Shown in pieces: positions 17,485-25,374 of a stretch of DNA of 47,966 bases; the first letter of the stretch is position 1; each line of letters starts with the position of its first letter. A model generated the notes under the pieces. That model saw only the letters and a program-made list of their open reading frames with translations. It ran no database searches and was not told the DNA's origin. This DNA is from a bacterium (GTDB taxonomy: Bacteria > CG2-30-53-67 > CG2-30-70-394). A program made the position numbers and the translations under genes. Where the stretch lies: the NCBI GenBank assembly GCA_024278555.1, contig JAJRSX010000101.1, positions 1 to 47,966 on the forward strand, given 5' to 3'.

Positions 17485-18510
17485 TCACGCTCCCGTCGGT
17501 GGTGCGGAACCCGTCGCGACGAGGGTCACGGGGACCGGCCCGGCGACCGTCTCCCCGCTGAAGGCGTACGCAAAGTAGCTCATCGCACTCCTCGGCATGG
17601 CCGGCATCTGCAAGAGATCAATCGTGAAACACCCGGTCACCGTCGTGTCGCTCTGGTCAGGGTCGTATGGCGTGTAGGTGGGGACGCGAACCGGCACGAT
17701 GAAGGGCCCCACCGCGTCGCTACCGGTAAGCACGATCGTGATACCGACCACCGCGGTGGCGGCCGGGTCGTAGCCCGCCGGCGAGGCCCCCTCTCCGGGC
17801 TCCGGCGGGTGGTTGCGCTCGTGGGCCAAGACCGGCAGTCGGAAGCTACCCCGCAGGAGGCACGGCTCGCCGCCTCCGATCACCGTGACCTCGGAGCAGG
17901 CGAGGTTAATCCCGACCGCTTCGGGAAGCGGCGGCGACTCCGCGGTCGGCTCGTAGCATGGCCAGGGGGCATCGCTCGTCGGCGGCGACACGCGCGGCGC
18001 CGGCACAATCGTGGACGGTGACGCGACCACTGGCTCGCCCCTCGACTCGGCGAGTTGCAACGTCACCGTGTTCGACACCCTGTCCCGCAGCAGCAAGGTG
18101 ACGGCATGGCGACCCGGTTGCCACGGCAGGCCGATCTGACGGCGGACGTCCAGCTCGATCATCTCCATCAACTTGCCCTCACCCGGGTCATCCTCCGGCG
18201 GCGGCGGCGGCTCGGCGGGCATCTTGCCGGTATCGAGGGCCAGCCCCGCGCGCAGCTCATGGGTCGCCAGATCGACGGCGCAGATCAGCGTCTGACTCGC
18301 CACGTCGAGGAGGCGGTCTTCACGAAAGGTGCGAATCCACCAACCCACCACCGGGGCGCTGGTGTGGGTGTCGATCGCCACCCGGGTTGGTGCGTCGATT
18401 ATTAGCCCGAGAAAATCCTGCTCGCCGAGACGCTCCAGCACCTCGTCTGTGGTGCGCGTGTAATCGCCCCAGAACTCGTCGTCGCGCAGACCCAGCTCGC
18501 CATTGGCCAT
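17485..18510 (-). CDS. Cytosolic paralogue A of the tandem pair, candidate immunity protein
   Basis: ATG 18510, preceded by AGGAGG (18516-18521 on the minus strand), part of which is the CTAG target site of the adjacent MITE. 341 aa without signal peptide, beginning MANGELGLRDDEFWGDYTRT. It aligns over its full length with the lipoprotein encoded next (16386-17480). It contains an acidic, Pro-rich loop (PAEPPPPPEDDPGEG) and several beta-type segments (GFRL-like RGSFRLPVLAHERN, VPVRVPTYTPYD). No family recognised. Before the MITE arrived, its Shine-Dalgarno would have overlapped the stop codon of the 18685-21219 gene, so the two were probably translationally coupled. Confidence 0.8.
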   Translation of the reverse strand: MANGELGLRDDEFWGDYTRTTDEVLERLGEQDFLGLIIDAPTRVAIDTHTSAPVVGWWIRTFREDRLLDVASQTLICAVDLATHELRAGLALDTGKMPAEPPPPPEDDPGEGKLMEMIELDVRRQIGLPWQPGRHAVTLLLRDRVSNTVTLQLAESRGEPVVASPSTIVPAPRVSPPTSDAPWPCYEPTAESPPLPEAVGINLACSEVTVIGGGEPCLLRGSFRLPVLAHERNHPPEPGEGASPAGYDPAATAVVGITIVLTGSDAVGPFIVPVRVPTYTPYDPDQSDTTVTGCFTIDLLQMPAMPRSAMSYFAYAFSGETVAGPVPVTLVATGSAPPTGA

Positions 18511-18519
18511 GTTTGCCTC

Positions 18520-18688
18520 CTAGGAGTCTGTCGGACTTATGCGATCGTTGCGAGGGAAAGCGGGCTCGAGTCCGGATTGCGACCCGTTCGAGCGCCACGC
18601 GGGCCTATGTAACGAAGAACGGGGCGCGATCCGGGCCGAGATCCGCGAATCAAGCAGTAGATCGTGCATAAGTCCGACAGACTCCTAG
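18520..18688. mobile_element. 161-bp MITE with 19-bp terminal inverted repeats and CTAG target duplication
   Basis: 18524-18542 (GAGTCTGTCGGACTTATGC) is the exact reverse complement of 18666-18684. Each end is flanked by CTAG (18520-18523 and 18685-18688), a 4-bp duplication of the kind made by IS5-group or IS1182-type elements. The interior is too short for a transposase and has no convincing gene. The right CTAG supplies the TAG stop of the 18685-21219 gene; the left CTAG is part of the AGGAGG of the next gene. Confidence 0.88.
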
Positions 18689-21219
18689 TGGAGCGTGGTC
18701 ATCGCCTCACCGCGGATGAAGGGCGTACATCGAGCGCAGAACTTACCGTTGGACTTCGACCCCTGAGACGAGTTCTCTCCGTACATGATGCACTTGCACT
18801 CCGCGTGGCCCTTGAACGACGCGAGATTCTTGAAATTGTCGTCGCTCATCCCGTCGGCACAGTGCGGTCCCTGGTGGCCCTTGCCCGTGTACTTGCGCCC
18901 ATGAGTCGTGCCCTCCAGGCCCGGGGGTTTTGACTTGATCACCTGGTTGATGGTGTGGCCGAGCTCGTGGGACATGACGTCGTTGATCGAGGAGTCCGGC
19001 ATCTTGATGACGATGAGCTGGAGGAAGCCCTTCGCGCCGTCCGACTCGCCGAGGAACGGCCCCTTGCCGGCGAAGTAGGTAATATCTACCTCCACCTCGT
19101 TGCCTGCCGCCTTCTTGACCCACTTCTCCGCATCGCCGGTGAGCCGGATGGAGAGCCGTCGCTGGCGCGACCCGCCAACATTGTGGACCCGCAGATCCGC
19201 GAGGGGGATCGCGCCCTTCTGACCGGCATCGGTGGTGGCCTTCCACTTGCAGTTCTTGAACGAGTCGCCACCGTCCTTCATGGACTTCGGGAACAGTCCC
19301 TCCTTGACGCTACTCAGGGTCTTGCCGATCACCGTCGACCCGTCCAACCAGGTAATCGTGTCGCTCGCCTTGATCTTGGTGGTGACCTTGTTGGTGAAGC
19401 AAGATGGCGCCGCGCAGTCGTACTGGGTGTGGCAACACAGCACGTGGACGCCGAGTGGTGTGTGGGTGTCTTCGAACTTCGCATGGAAGGTCGCCTTGTT
19501 GTGGTCGCCGATATTGATGAGTCTCTTGCCGGGCTCATCGATCCAGTCGCCCGGGAACCAAGAGCCGGGGGGCCCGGAGTCCACCGGCAGCTCCACGTCC
19601 TTGTACTTCTGGTACTCGACCCACACCGCATTGAGCGTGCCGGTCTGGCGCGCCATGTTCGGTGCCGGCGTGCCCTTGGGCACGGTCACCTGATAGTGCA
19701 GCTTGCGCCAGTTGACGATCTTGAGGGTCGCCTCGTCGCACGCAGGCGTCATACCGATCTTCACCTCGCACTCATCGCCACCCGCCTGTCCCAGCTCGAT
19801 CTCAAACTCGGCGTCACCGCCGCCCACGGCGAACGACACCTGCCCCTTCGCCACCCCCGCCGCGTCGGGCAGGACATCCGCTCCACCCACCGTGGTCTTG
19901 AGGGCGCACCTCGGGGTGTTGCGCTGGCAGCGGTCGTCCCCCTCGGCGTTCTTCTTGGAGAAGGTCACCTGGACGTGGAAGGGTACCGCCCTCTGGGTCG
20001 GCCCAGTATCTTTTTGGGTCCCGACTTTGAGGCGGATCAGGCTCCCCTGGTCGGTCCCCGGCTGATTCGCCACGTTGACGTACTGCTTGTGGCGATTCTT
20101 GTCATCGAACGGCGCGACCGGGAACAGGAACCCAACCTTGCACGGTTTAACGACCGTTCCACCGCCCCCGCCCTTCTCGCAAGGGCAGTCGCGGGCGATG
20201 GAGTCGTAGAAGCTGCAGTGGAGCTCCTCCTTGTGGCGCGGCAGCGGCGCCGCGCTCTGCTTCTTGCACGGCGTGAGATCGCCCGCCTTGCACGGCAGGT
20301 TGGGCAGGCGCTTCTCGTTGAACAGGTAGAAGGTGACCCGGCGGTTCTCCTCACACGGACCGTCGGTCTCGACCACCGGGTTGAGCTCACCGCACCCCAT
20401 GTGCTTCGGGTCCATGAAGCGGCCATCGTCGATCTCGATGTCGTGCTTGCCCGCCATATAGGCGGTGAACAGCGTGTTGCGGCTCTTCGGGCCGGCGATC
20501 CCGTCGACCGTGAGGCCGTAGTCTCCCTGGAACTTCTTCACCGCCGCCTTGGTCTTCGCACCGTTGATGCCGTCCACCGGGCCGGGGTCATAGGGGCCGC
20601 CCATGTCCTTGAGGATCGCCTGGACGGCGTAGGTCCCCCAGCTCTCCTTCTTGTAGAGCTCCTCCCAGATCGCCGGCTGGTTGGTGATGAAGGCGTAGAC
20701 GCTGCGCGCCCGCCGCTCGCTGAGCCCCTTGTTGTAGCCATCCGAGCCCACCTTGTCCGTGTGGCCGAAGATCATCACCTTCGCCTCGGGGTGGGCGGCG
20801 AGGGCGCTCTCCAGCTCCGCCAAGTCGTCCACCACCGACGGGCGCACGAAGGACTTGTCAAACTCGAAGGTGACTCCGGAGATCTTCGCGCACCCCTGAA
20901 ACTGCTCCGCCGGCTCCGGCTGTTTGCGCACCCGGAGGGTGTGCGCCCGGTTGGTGGCCATGCCGACCCGCTTGAAGCGGCTCGGGATGAGGAGGTCACT
21001 GCGCGCCTCGCCGTCGGCGGAGATGACGAAGCGCTTGTCCTCCCCCCGCTTGTAGCAGCCGAGCTCGTCGCGCAGGTGCTCGTCGATGGTCTCCGGGTCA
21101 TCGGCGCCCCAGTTGAAGCGGGCGATCTCCGCGGCGCTGACCGCGTTGCCCGCCGCCGCCTCACGCTCGGCGATCTTCTCCAGGGTGTCGCCATCCTGCG
21201 GCCGGTACTTCGTCGCCAT
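18685..21219 (-). CDS. LysM-OmpA-peptidoglycan-binding-zincin multidomain protein, candidate T6SS effector
   Basis: ATG 21219 (MATKYRPQDGDTL) is chosen because it matches the start of the LysM protein at 25374 (MATEHQVKQGEC); 844 aa. Domains: LysM-like (~1-90); OmpA-type peptidoglycan-binding (~110-180; VTFEFDKSFVRP, IFGHTDKVGSDGYNKGLSERRA); peptidoglycan_binding_1 (~190-250; GPVDGINGAKTKAAVKKFQ); a Cys-rich, beta-rich middle (~260-700); and a C-terminal zinc protease with HELGH (751-755) and a later CIMYG that resembles a Met-turn. Nothing here is a secretion signal, but it lies in the vgrG operon, so delivery by the T6SS to the target periplasm is inferred. The stop TAG is in the MITE target site. 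Candidate immunity genes follow. Confidence 0.88.
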   Translation of the reverse strand: MATKYRPQDGDTLEKIAEREAAAGNAVSAAEIARFNWGADDPETIDEHLRDELGCYKRGEDKRFVISADGEARSDLLIPSRFKRVGMATNRAHTLRVRKQPEPAEQFQGCAKISGVTFEFDKSFVRPSVVDDLAELESALAAHPEAKVMIFGHTDKVGSDGYNKGLSERRARSVYAFITNQPAIWEELYKKESWGTYAVQAILKDMGGPYDPGPVDGINGAKTKAAVKKFQGDYGLTVDGIAGPKSRNTLFTAYMAGKHDIEIDDGRFMDPKHMGCGELNPVVETDGPCEENRRVTFYLFNEKRLPNLPCKAGDLTPCKKQSAAPLPRHKEELHCSFYDSIARDCPCEKGGGGGTVVKPCKVGFLFPVAPFDDKNRHKQYVNVANQPGTDQGSLIRLKVGTQKDTGPTQRAVPFHVQVTFSKKNAEGDDRCQRNTPRCALKTTVGGADVLPDAAGVAKGQVSFAVGGGDAEFEIELGQAGGDECEVKIGMTPACDEATLKIVNWRKLHYQVTVPKGTPAPNMARQTGTLNAVWVEYQKYKDVELPVDSGPPGSWFPGDWIDEPGKRLINIGDHNKATFHAKFEDTHTPLGVHVLCCHTQYDCAAPSCFTNKVTTKIKASDTITWLDGSTVIGKTLSSVKEGLFPKSMKDGGDSFKNCKWKATTDAGQKGAIPLADLRVHNVGGSRQRRLSIRLTGDAEKWVKKAAGNEVEVDITYFAGKGPFLGESDGAKGFLQLIVIKMPDSSINDVMSHELGHTINQVIKSKPPGLEGTTHGRKYTGKGHQGPHCADGMSDDNFKNLASFKGHAECKCIMYGENSSQGSKSNGKFCARCTPFIRGEAMTTLH

Positions 21220-21277
21220 CGATCGTCGCTCAAAGCCCATCGACCCCCATCCTTACGCACGCGACACCAGGCGACAC

Positions 21278-21904
21278 CTACGTTGCCTGCACCACCTCCC
21301 ACCCCACCTCATCCACCATCTCCTCGATGTCGCAGGTCCCCGACACCAGGCCGGTGAGCTCAACGCGACCGCTCGCGTCGGTGGTCACCGACCTGCGGCT
21401 GCCATCCGGGAGCTTGAGGGTGAAGCTCACCCCCGCCACCGGCCCGCCCGTGGCGTCGTCCACCACCTCCAGCTTGAACCAGGTCTCGGTCTCGCTCTTT
21501 ATGGCTGTGGCGGGTCCACCGGTGGACTTCAGGACCACCGGCTCCGCCTCCTTCACGGCGCCGCTGGAGACCCGCGCCAGGCCGTCCACCGGCGGCGGCG
21601 GCACCACCGCACCGGCGGCGGCCAGCGGCACCAGCCGCAGCCGCCCGCGTGCCACCCGCGCCTCCACCTGCGCCACCACCTCCGCGTCGCGCATCCGCCC
21701 CACCCGGCCGCGCCCCACCTCCTCCGCCAGGGTGGCACGCAGGGTCGCCCTGTTCATCGGGTCGCGGGCGAAACCCCGCAGGAGGGCGCAAGCGCCCAAA
21801 CGATCCGCCCGTAAGGCGCTACCCTCGACGCGCTCTCCACCTTGCAAGAGCTCGACGGTCTGGATACCGCGGGAGAGGAGCCTACGCACGATCAACCTCG
21901 CCAC
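21278..21904 (-). CDS. Transthyretin-like domain protein, candidate VgrG-effector adaptor
   Basis: GTG 21904 used; an internal GTG five codons on, after GAGG, is also possible. About 208 aa. The N-terminal ~125 residues are Arg/Ala-rich and helical (FARDPMNRATLRATLAEEVGRG). Residues ~140-205 form a transthyretin/carboxypeptidase-regulatory-like beta-sandwich (WFKLEVVDDATGGPVAGVSF, LPDGSRRSVTTDASGRVELTGL) that closely resembles the C-terminal tail of VgrG here (WLEVELIDEADEPVPGEKVM, LPDGKVYTGRTNKEGVLRVTG). In enteroaggregative E. coli a VgrG transthyretin-like domain binds the Tle1 effector. By analogy this protein may couple the next gene's product (18685-21219) to the spike. Confidence 0.75.
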   Translation of the reverse strand: MARLIVRRLLSRGIQTVELLQGGERVEGSALRADRLGACALLRGFARDPMNRATLRATLAEEVGRGRVGRMRDAEVVAQVEARVARGRLRLVPLAAAGAVVPPPPVDGLARVSSGAVKEAEPVVLKSTGGPATAIKSETETWFKLEVVDDATGGPVAGVSFTLKLPDGSRRSVTTDASGRVELTGLVSGTCDIEEMVDEVGWEVVQAT

Positions 21905-22012
21905 AACGCTGCAACGGTGGTCTCCACGCCACCAATCCTTTCCGGTGCATCACCCGGATACCGCGAGGAGGGCCGGTCCGAGCACGGCTTCGCACCTCGG
22001 TGGAGACTCGAA

Positions 22013-22933
22013 TCATGGGCGCTGAATCTCTTCCACGTCGACCAACACCTTTTTCACAACCTTTCGTAAGTCAGGTGTCAGCGGCACCTTCGCGAGGGCA
22101 TACTCACCGATCCTGTGCAGCACCGTGAGGGCTGCCTGGCTCGCCTGGTGCCGATCCGGCGGTGTAAAGAGAGACGCGGGCGTGTACCACTCCTGAGGCC
22201 GGTAATCGAAAAGGACGGAGACCAGGGTGAGGCGGAGGGCCTCGGGCAATCCGGCAGCCAGCAGCCGTTCACAGCTTTGCAAGAGCGCCACGTCGTTTCG
22301 GTGAACCAGGACGCTCGATAACAGCCAGTCGGTCTTGTCCTCGTCCTCGTGCGCCGGACCCGCCAGCTTCTTTTCAAACAGCGCAAGCGCCGGTTCACTA
22401 CCATTCTTGACCATGGCGTCGATGGTGATCGGCGTGAAACCGTCCTCGGGCTGGCTGTGAACATCCCAAAACCGGACGACCTCCGGTGGAGGTGGACGCA
22501 ATACGGCAGAGGCGTAGATCAATAAATCCACCCGTGTCGCATCTTTGATAAAGGATGGGGTCTGGGTCAGGGCGATGAGGGTTGCCTGGCTTCCCGGAGC
22601 CGGATTCTTGCTCAGCGCCTCCAGGATTCTCCAGAGACGCAGTCGCTTCGCCCGTCCACGATACGCCTCCTCACTGTCCAGACGCGCGAGAAAATCCTCG
22701 GAGCGAAGGACATCCAGGAGGGCGTGCTGATCCGTCGCGTCACGGCTGTTGGCCAGCGACAGGGCTGCCTGCACCAACTTCTTGCTATCGCGCGACGATT
22801 GAAGTGTCTGTAGCGCTGTCTCGGCCACGGCAGTCTCCTTCGTGTGTCGATCTGAGCTTTGGACCGGCGGACACCCAAGTTGGAGGAGGGCGACGATCAC
22901 CAGCATCGAGCCCACTACACGTGGATAGGTCAT
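22013..22933 (-). CDS. Lipoprotein translationally coupled to the metzincin gene, candidate immunity protein
   Basis: ATG 22933 overlaps the TGA of the metalloprotease gene (ATGA). 306 aa. MTYPRVVGSMLVIVALLQLGC is a lipoprotein signal with lipobox LQLGC. The mature part is helical with repeated ~30-35-residue helix pairs (LALVNSRD-type LSLANSRDATDQHALLDVL, LRLWRILEALSKNPAPGSQATLI, LLSSVLVHRNDVALLQSCERLL), suggesting a HEAT-like solenoid, though no named family is recognised. A periplasmic lipoprotein tightly coupled behind a protease in a vgrG operon fits a T6SS immunity protein. The coding sequence is visibly less GC-rich than the structural genes. Confidence 0.8.
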   Translation of the reverse strand: MTYPRVVGSMLVIVALLQLGCPPVQSSDRHTKETAVAETALQTLQSSRDSKKLVQAALSLANSRDATDQHALLDVLRSEDFLARLDSEEAYRGRAKRLRLWRILEALSKNPAPGSQATLIALTQTPSFIKDATRVDLLIYASAVLRPPPPEVVRFWDVHSQPEDGFTPITIDAMVKNGSEPALALFEKKLAGPAHEDEDKTDWLLSSVLVHRNDVALLQSCERLLAAGLPEALRLTLVSVLFDYRPQEWYTPASLFTPPDRHQASQAALTVLHRIGEYALAKVPLTPDLRKVVKKVLVDVEEIQRP

Positions 22934-24582
22934 GGCGGCAATAGAGGGCTCTGGTGGATGGCCCGGGCCTGGATGATGTCCAGATCCTGCGCCAGGGTAG
23001 TGGGGTTGTTCCAGTGCATGAGATTCTCATTCCGGGGGTAGTTGAGCCCATCGTTAAAGGGTGAACCACCAGTATCCACCCGGTGCGGGAGATTCAAGAT
23101 GTGGCCGAACTCGTGGGCAATGGTCCCAGCATAGGTCTGCTGCGCCGCCAGCACCGATGGATTCCCATTGGCGTTGGTGACGTACATGGAAAAAAGGTGC
23201 GGGTGGTGCGGCCGCTGACGTGCCAACAGGAGGTTCATGGTGACCGTCCCGGCTGCCGCATCGGGGGGAACGCCGGTCGGGGAGATCCAGGAGACGGAGG
23301 GGGTTCCACTGTCGGTGATCGAGGCCCCAGCACCGCTCGCCGGATAGTCGGTCGCGGCGCCGAGGTTACCGCTACGATCCGAATGGATGTAGGCGAAATT
23401 CATCACGTTGTGGCGATAGTTGAGCCGTGTCGCCCTCGCGAAACCGGTGGTCCCGATGTTACGCGTACGCCCTGCAGGGACACGGATCCGAAAGATGCCG
23501 GGGATGCCCGTAGCGCGAGCATGATTATGGCGCGACAGGTCGGTATCCAGGATAAGCTCTATGCCCGCTTGCCTGAGGAACCGGTTAGCGATGGCCAGGT
23601 GGTTGACGATGTCCGCCGGCGTACTCCTCGGGGTGGAGCTACGGTGCGGGCCATTAAGAATGTTGAAGCGGCAAGGGATCTGCTTCACCGGCAGCACAAG
23701 GGCCCGATAGGTCGCGAGCACCGCTCCCCGAAAACGGACCTCCAAGCGCACCTCACCTGCGTGGGTACCGTAGACTAGTACCTTCAGCCCGCGCGGCTGA
23801 CCGACAAAGCGCACCGCTCCCCCGCCGGCGACGGACACCGCAGACCACACGAGCCGCCGGTCATTGTTGGTAAAGGCGAGGGTGTTGGGACGGTAGTACG
23901 TAAACTCGATACGAGCCGCGGTCTGGTTGTTCGCCTGCGCCACCGTAAGGACCGGAATAACAGCAGGATTGGGCACAATATTGATGGGATCCGCGGGTCG
24001 AACATTGGTATTGCCACCATTGGTAACGGCTGGCCCCGTTCCCCTGGGGAAGCGCGGACGGGCAGGTAACCCCGTGGTGGGGCTTGGACGCACTGGGTGG
24101 ATCTCCAGGCGGCTGACCACCCGCGCCCCCGACACCGTGGTACACACCCCGGCACCACGGCGGGCACGACATGCAAAGACGGTGTTGGGGGAATGACGAC
24201 CGAACCGCCCGTCGACAGCCAACTCTACGCTCCACTCAAGGACGTAGTATCGCGTGGCGTGGCGGTAACGCCGCTGGCGCCATGGTGGACGCAGCTGGTG
24301 GGTGATGGTTCCCAGGTCGTCATCGAAGGTGACGTCCTCGTCCTTGCCCTGAAAACGCACCGCGACCTCGCTCTCCCGGCGCACATTGACGATGCTTGAC
24401 CAGTCGCGATCCGGCAGATCGATCCAGTGGTGCTCGACCGCATTGTAGATGGCGTTAGGATTTCCAACGGAGATGCCATCTACGCTGGCTTGGAAATAAA
24501 ACTCTCCCGAGCCGAAGGTATCCGCGTCGTTCTTCACATAGACCCGATGGAAGGTCACCTTGATCCGCTCATCCGCCGGCAT
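22930..24582 (-). CDS. Metzincin-type zinc metalloprotease, candidate T6SS effector
   Basis: ATG 24582 follows GGAGGA; 550 aa. Residues 490-500 read HEFGHILNLPH, an exact HExxHxxxLxH zinc site. ENLMHW about 20 residues later can supply the Met-turn. Just before it, MNFAYIHSDRSGN and TMNLLLARQRPHHPHLFSMYV are typical pre-active-site strands. The N-terminal ~140 residues are beta-rich (FHRVYVKNDADTFGSGEFYF); the middle (~230-300) carries another beta-sandwich (RLVWSAVSVAGGGAVRFVGQPRG) resembling adhesin/lectin-type modules. No Sec signal. Its place after VgrG and LysM genes and the coupled lipoprotein point to a secreted toxin. Base composition is lower in GC than the core genes, consistent with later acquisition. 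Confidence 0.85.
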   Translation of the reverse strand: MPADERIKVTFHRVYVKNDADTFGSGEFYFQASVDGISVGNPNAIYNAVEHHWIDLPDRDWSSIVNVRRESEVAVRFQGKDEDVTFDDDLGTITHQLRPPWRQRRYRHATRYYVLEWSVELAVDGRFGRHSPNTVFACRARRGAGVCTTVSGARVVSRLEIHPVRPSPTTGLPARPRFPRGTGPAVTNGGNTNVRPADPINIVPNPAVIPVLTVAQANNQTAARIEFTYYRPNTLAFTNNDRRLVWSAVSVAGGGAVRFVGQPRGLKVLVYGTHAGEVRLEVRFRGAVLATYRALVLPVKQIPCRFNILNGPHRSSTPRSTPADIVNHLAIANRFLRQAGIELILDTDLSRHNHARATGIPGIFRIRVPAGRTRNIGTTGFARATRLNYRHNVMNFAYIHSDRSGNLGAATDYPASGAGASITDSGTPSVSWISPTGVPPDAAAGTVTMNLLLARQRPHHPHLFSMYVTNANGNPSVLAAQQTYAGTIAHEFGHILNLPHRVDTGGSPFNDGLNYPRNENLMHWNNPTTLAQDLDIIQARAIHQSPLLPP

Positions 24583-24639
24583 CACCGTCTCCTCCGTGGG
24601 CGGCTAGTGACACCGCGAGAATAGAACTAGATACGACTC

Positions 24640-25374
24640 TCATGCCCCATGTACCTCCTCCAGCTTGTCGCGCGTCTCGCCGTCGATCTCCCCGGTGACT
24701 GTAAGCCCGTGATCCTCCTGGAAGGTTTTTACCGCTGCCACCAGCTCGGGAGAGAGGCTGTCGTCTGGATCCCCACACTCGAAGCCGAGGTTGGCCAGCC
24801 GCTCCTTGACGCCGCTGACCTCGGTGATCGGGTCCAGATGGCCGAGGCGTACGGGGAGCTCAAGCTCATCCGGTGTCCCGGGTTCCAGGATCAACTTCCC
24901 CTTCTTGGCATCTGGAGGGATGTCGCACTCCACGAAGCCGTCCGCATCGGTGCGCCCCTCGATGAGCTGCCCATCGATCTTCAAGACGTACGGAACATCG
25001 CCACGCGGCCGCTCCTCCCCCCCATCCGATTCGATCACCGGATCTTCCGTGTCGGAATCCTTGCCGTCCGTCTGTGGCGGTACGGCCTCGGGCTCCTCGT
25101 CCTCCTCCGAAGGCTCGACGACCCGCAACCGAAACTTCGCGGGAACCCCCTTTTTCCGAAAGCGGTAGCGCTGCCCTGCGGCGGCTGACTCCTCTTTGGC
25201 GCATTTGTCCGGAACGACGACAGTGTCGCCGGGCAGCAGCAAGTTGGGCTCTCCCCGCCTCTTCTTCAGATCCGCATTGGCGGAGTCATCCCAGATCGTC
25301 TCCGGGAAGAGCCCGTACTTGGCGGCGATGCTGGAGATGCACTCGCCCTGTTTGACCTGATGCTCGGTCGCCAT
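24640..25374 (-). CDS. LysM and peptidoglycan-binding protein of the vgrG operon
   Basis: ATG 25374 overlaps the VgrG stop as TGATG, so the two are coupled; a longer frame to 25425 is not favoured. 244 aa. An N-terminal LysM (~1-55; MATEHQVKQGECISSIAAKYGL, PNLLLPGDTVVVP) is followed by an acidic linker (~85-125), a transthyretin-like beta unit (~125-170; VLKIDGQLIEGRTDADGFVECDIP) and a C-terminal peptidoglycan_binding_1 domain (~185-243; VKERLANLGFECGDPDDSLSPELVAAVKTFQEDHGL). LysM proteins behind vgrG are frequent in T6SS loci and may act as adaptors or target peptidoglycan. No catalytic motif is seen. Confidence 0.88.
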   Translation of the reverse strand: MATEHQVKQGECISSIAAKYGLFPETIWDDSANADLKKRRGEPNLLLPGDTVVVPDKCAKEESAAAGQRYRFRKKGVPAKFRLRVVEPSEEDEEPEAVPPQTDGKDSDTEDPVIESDGGEERPRGDVPYVLKIDGQLIEGRTDADGFVECDIPPDAKKGKLILEPGTPDELELPVRLGHLDPITEVSGVKERLANLGFECGDPDDSLSPELVAAVKTFQEDHGLTVTGEIDGETRDKLEEVHGA

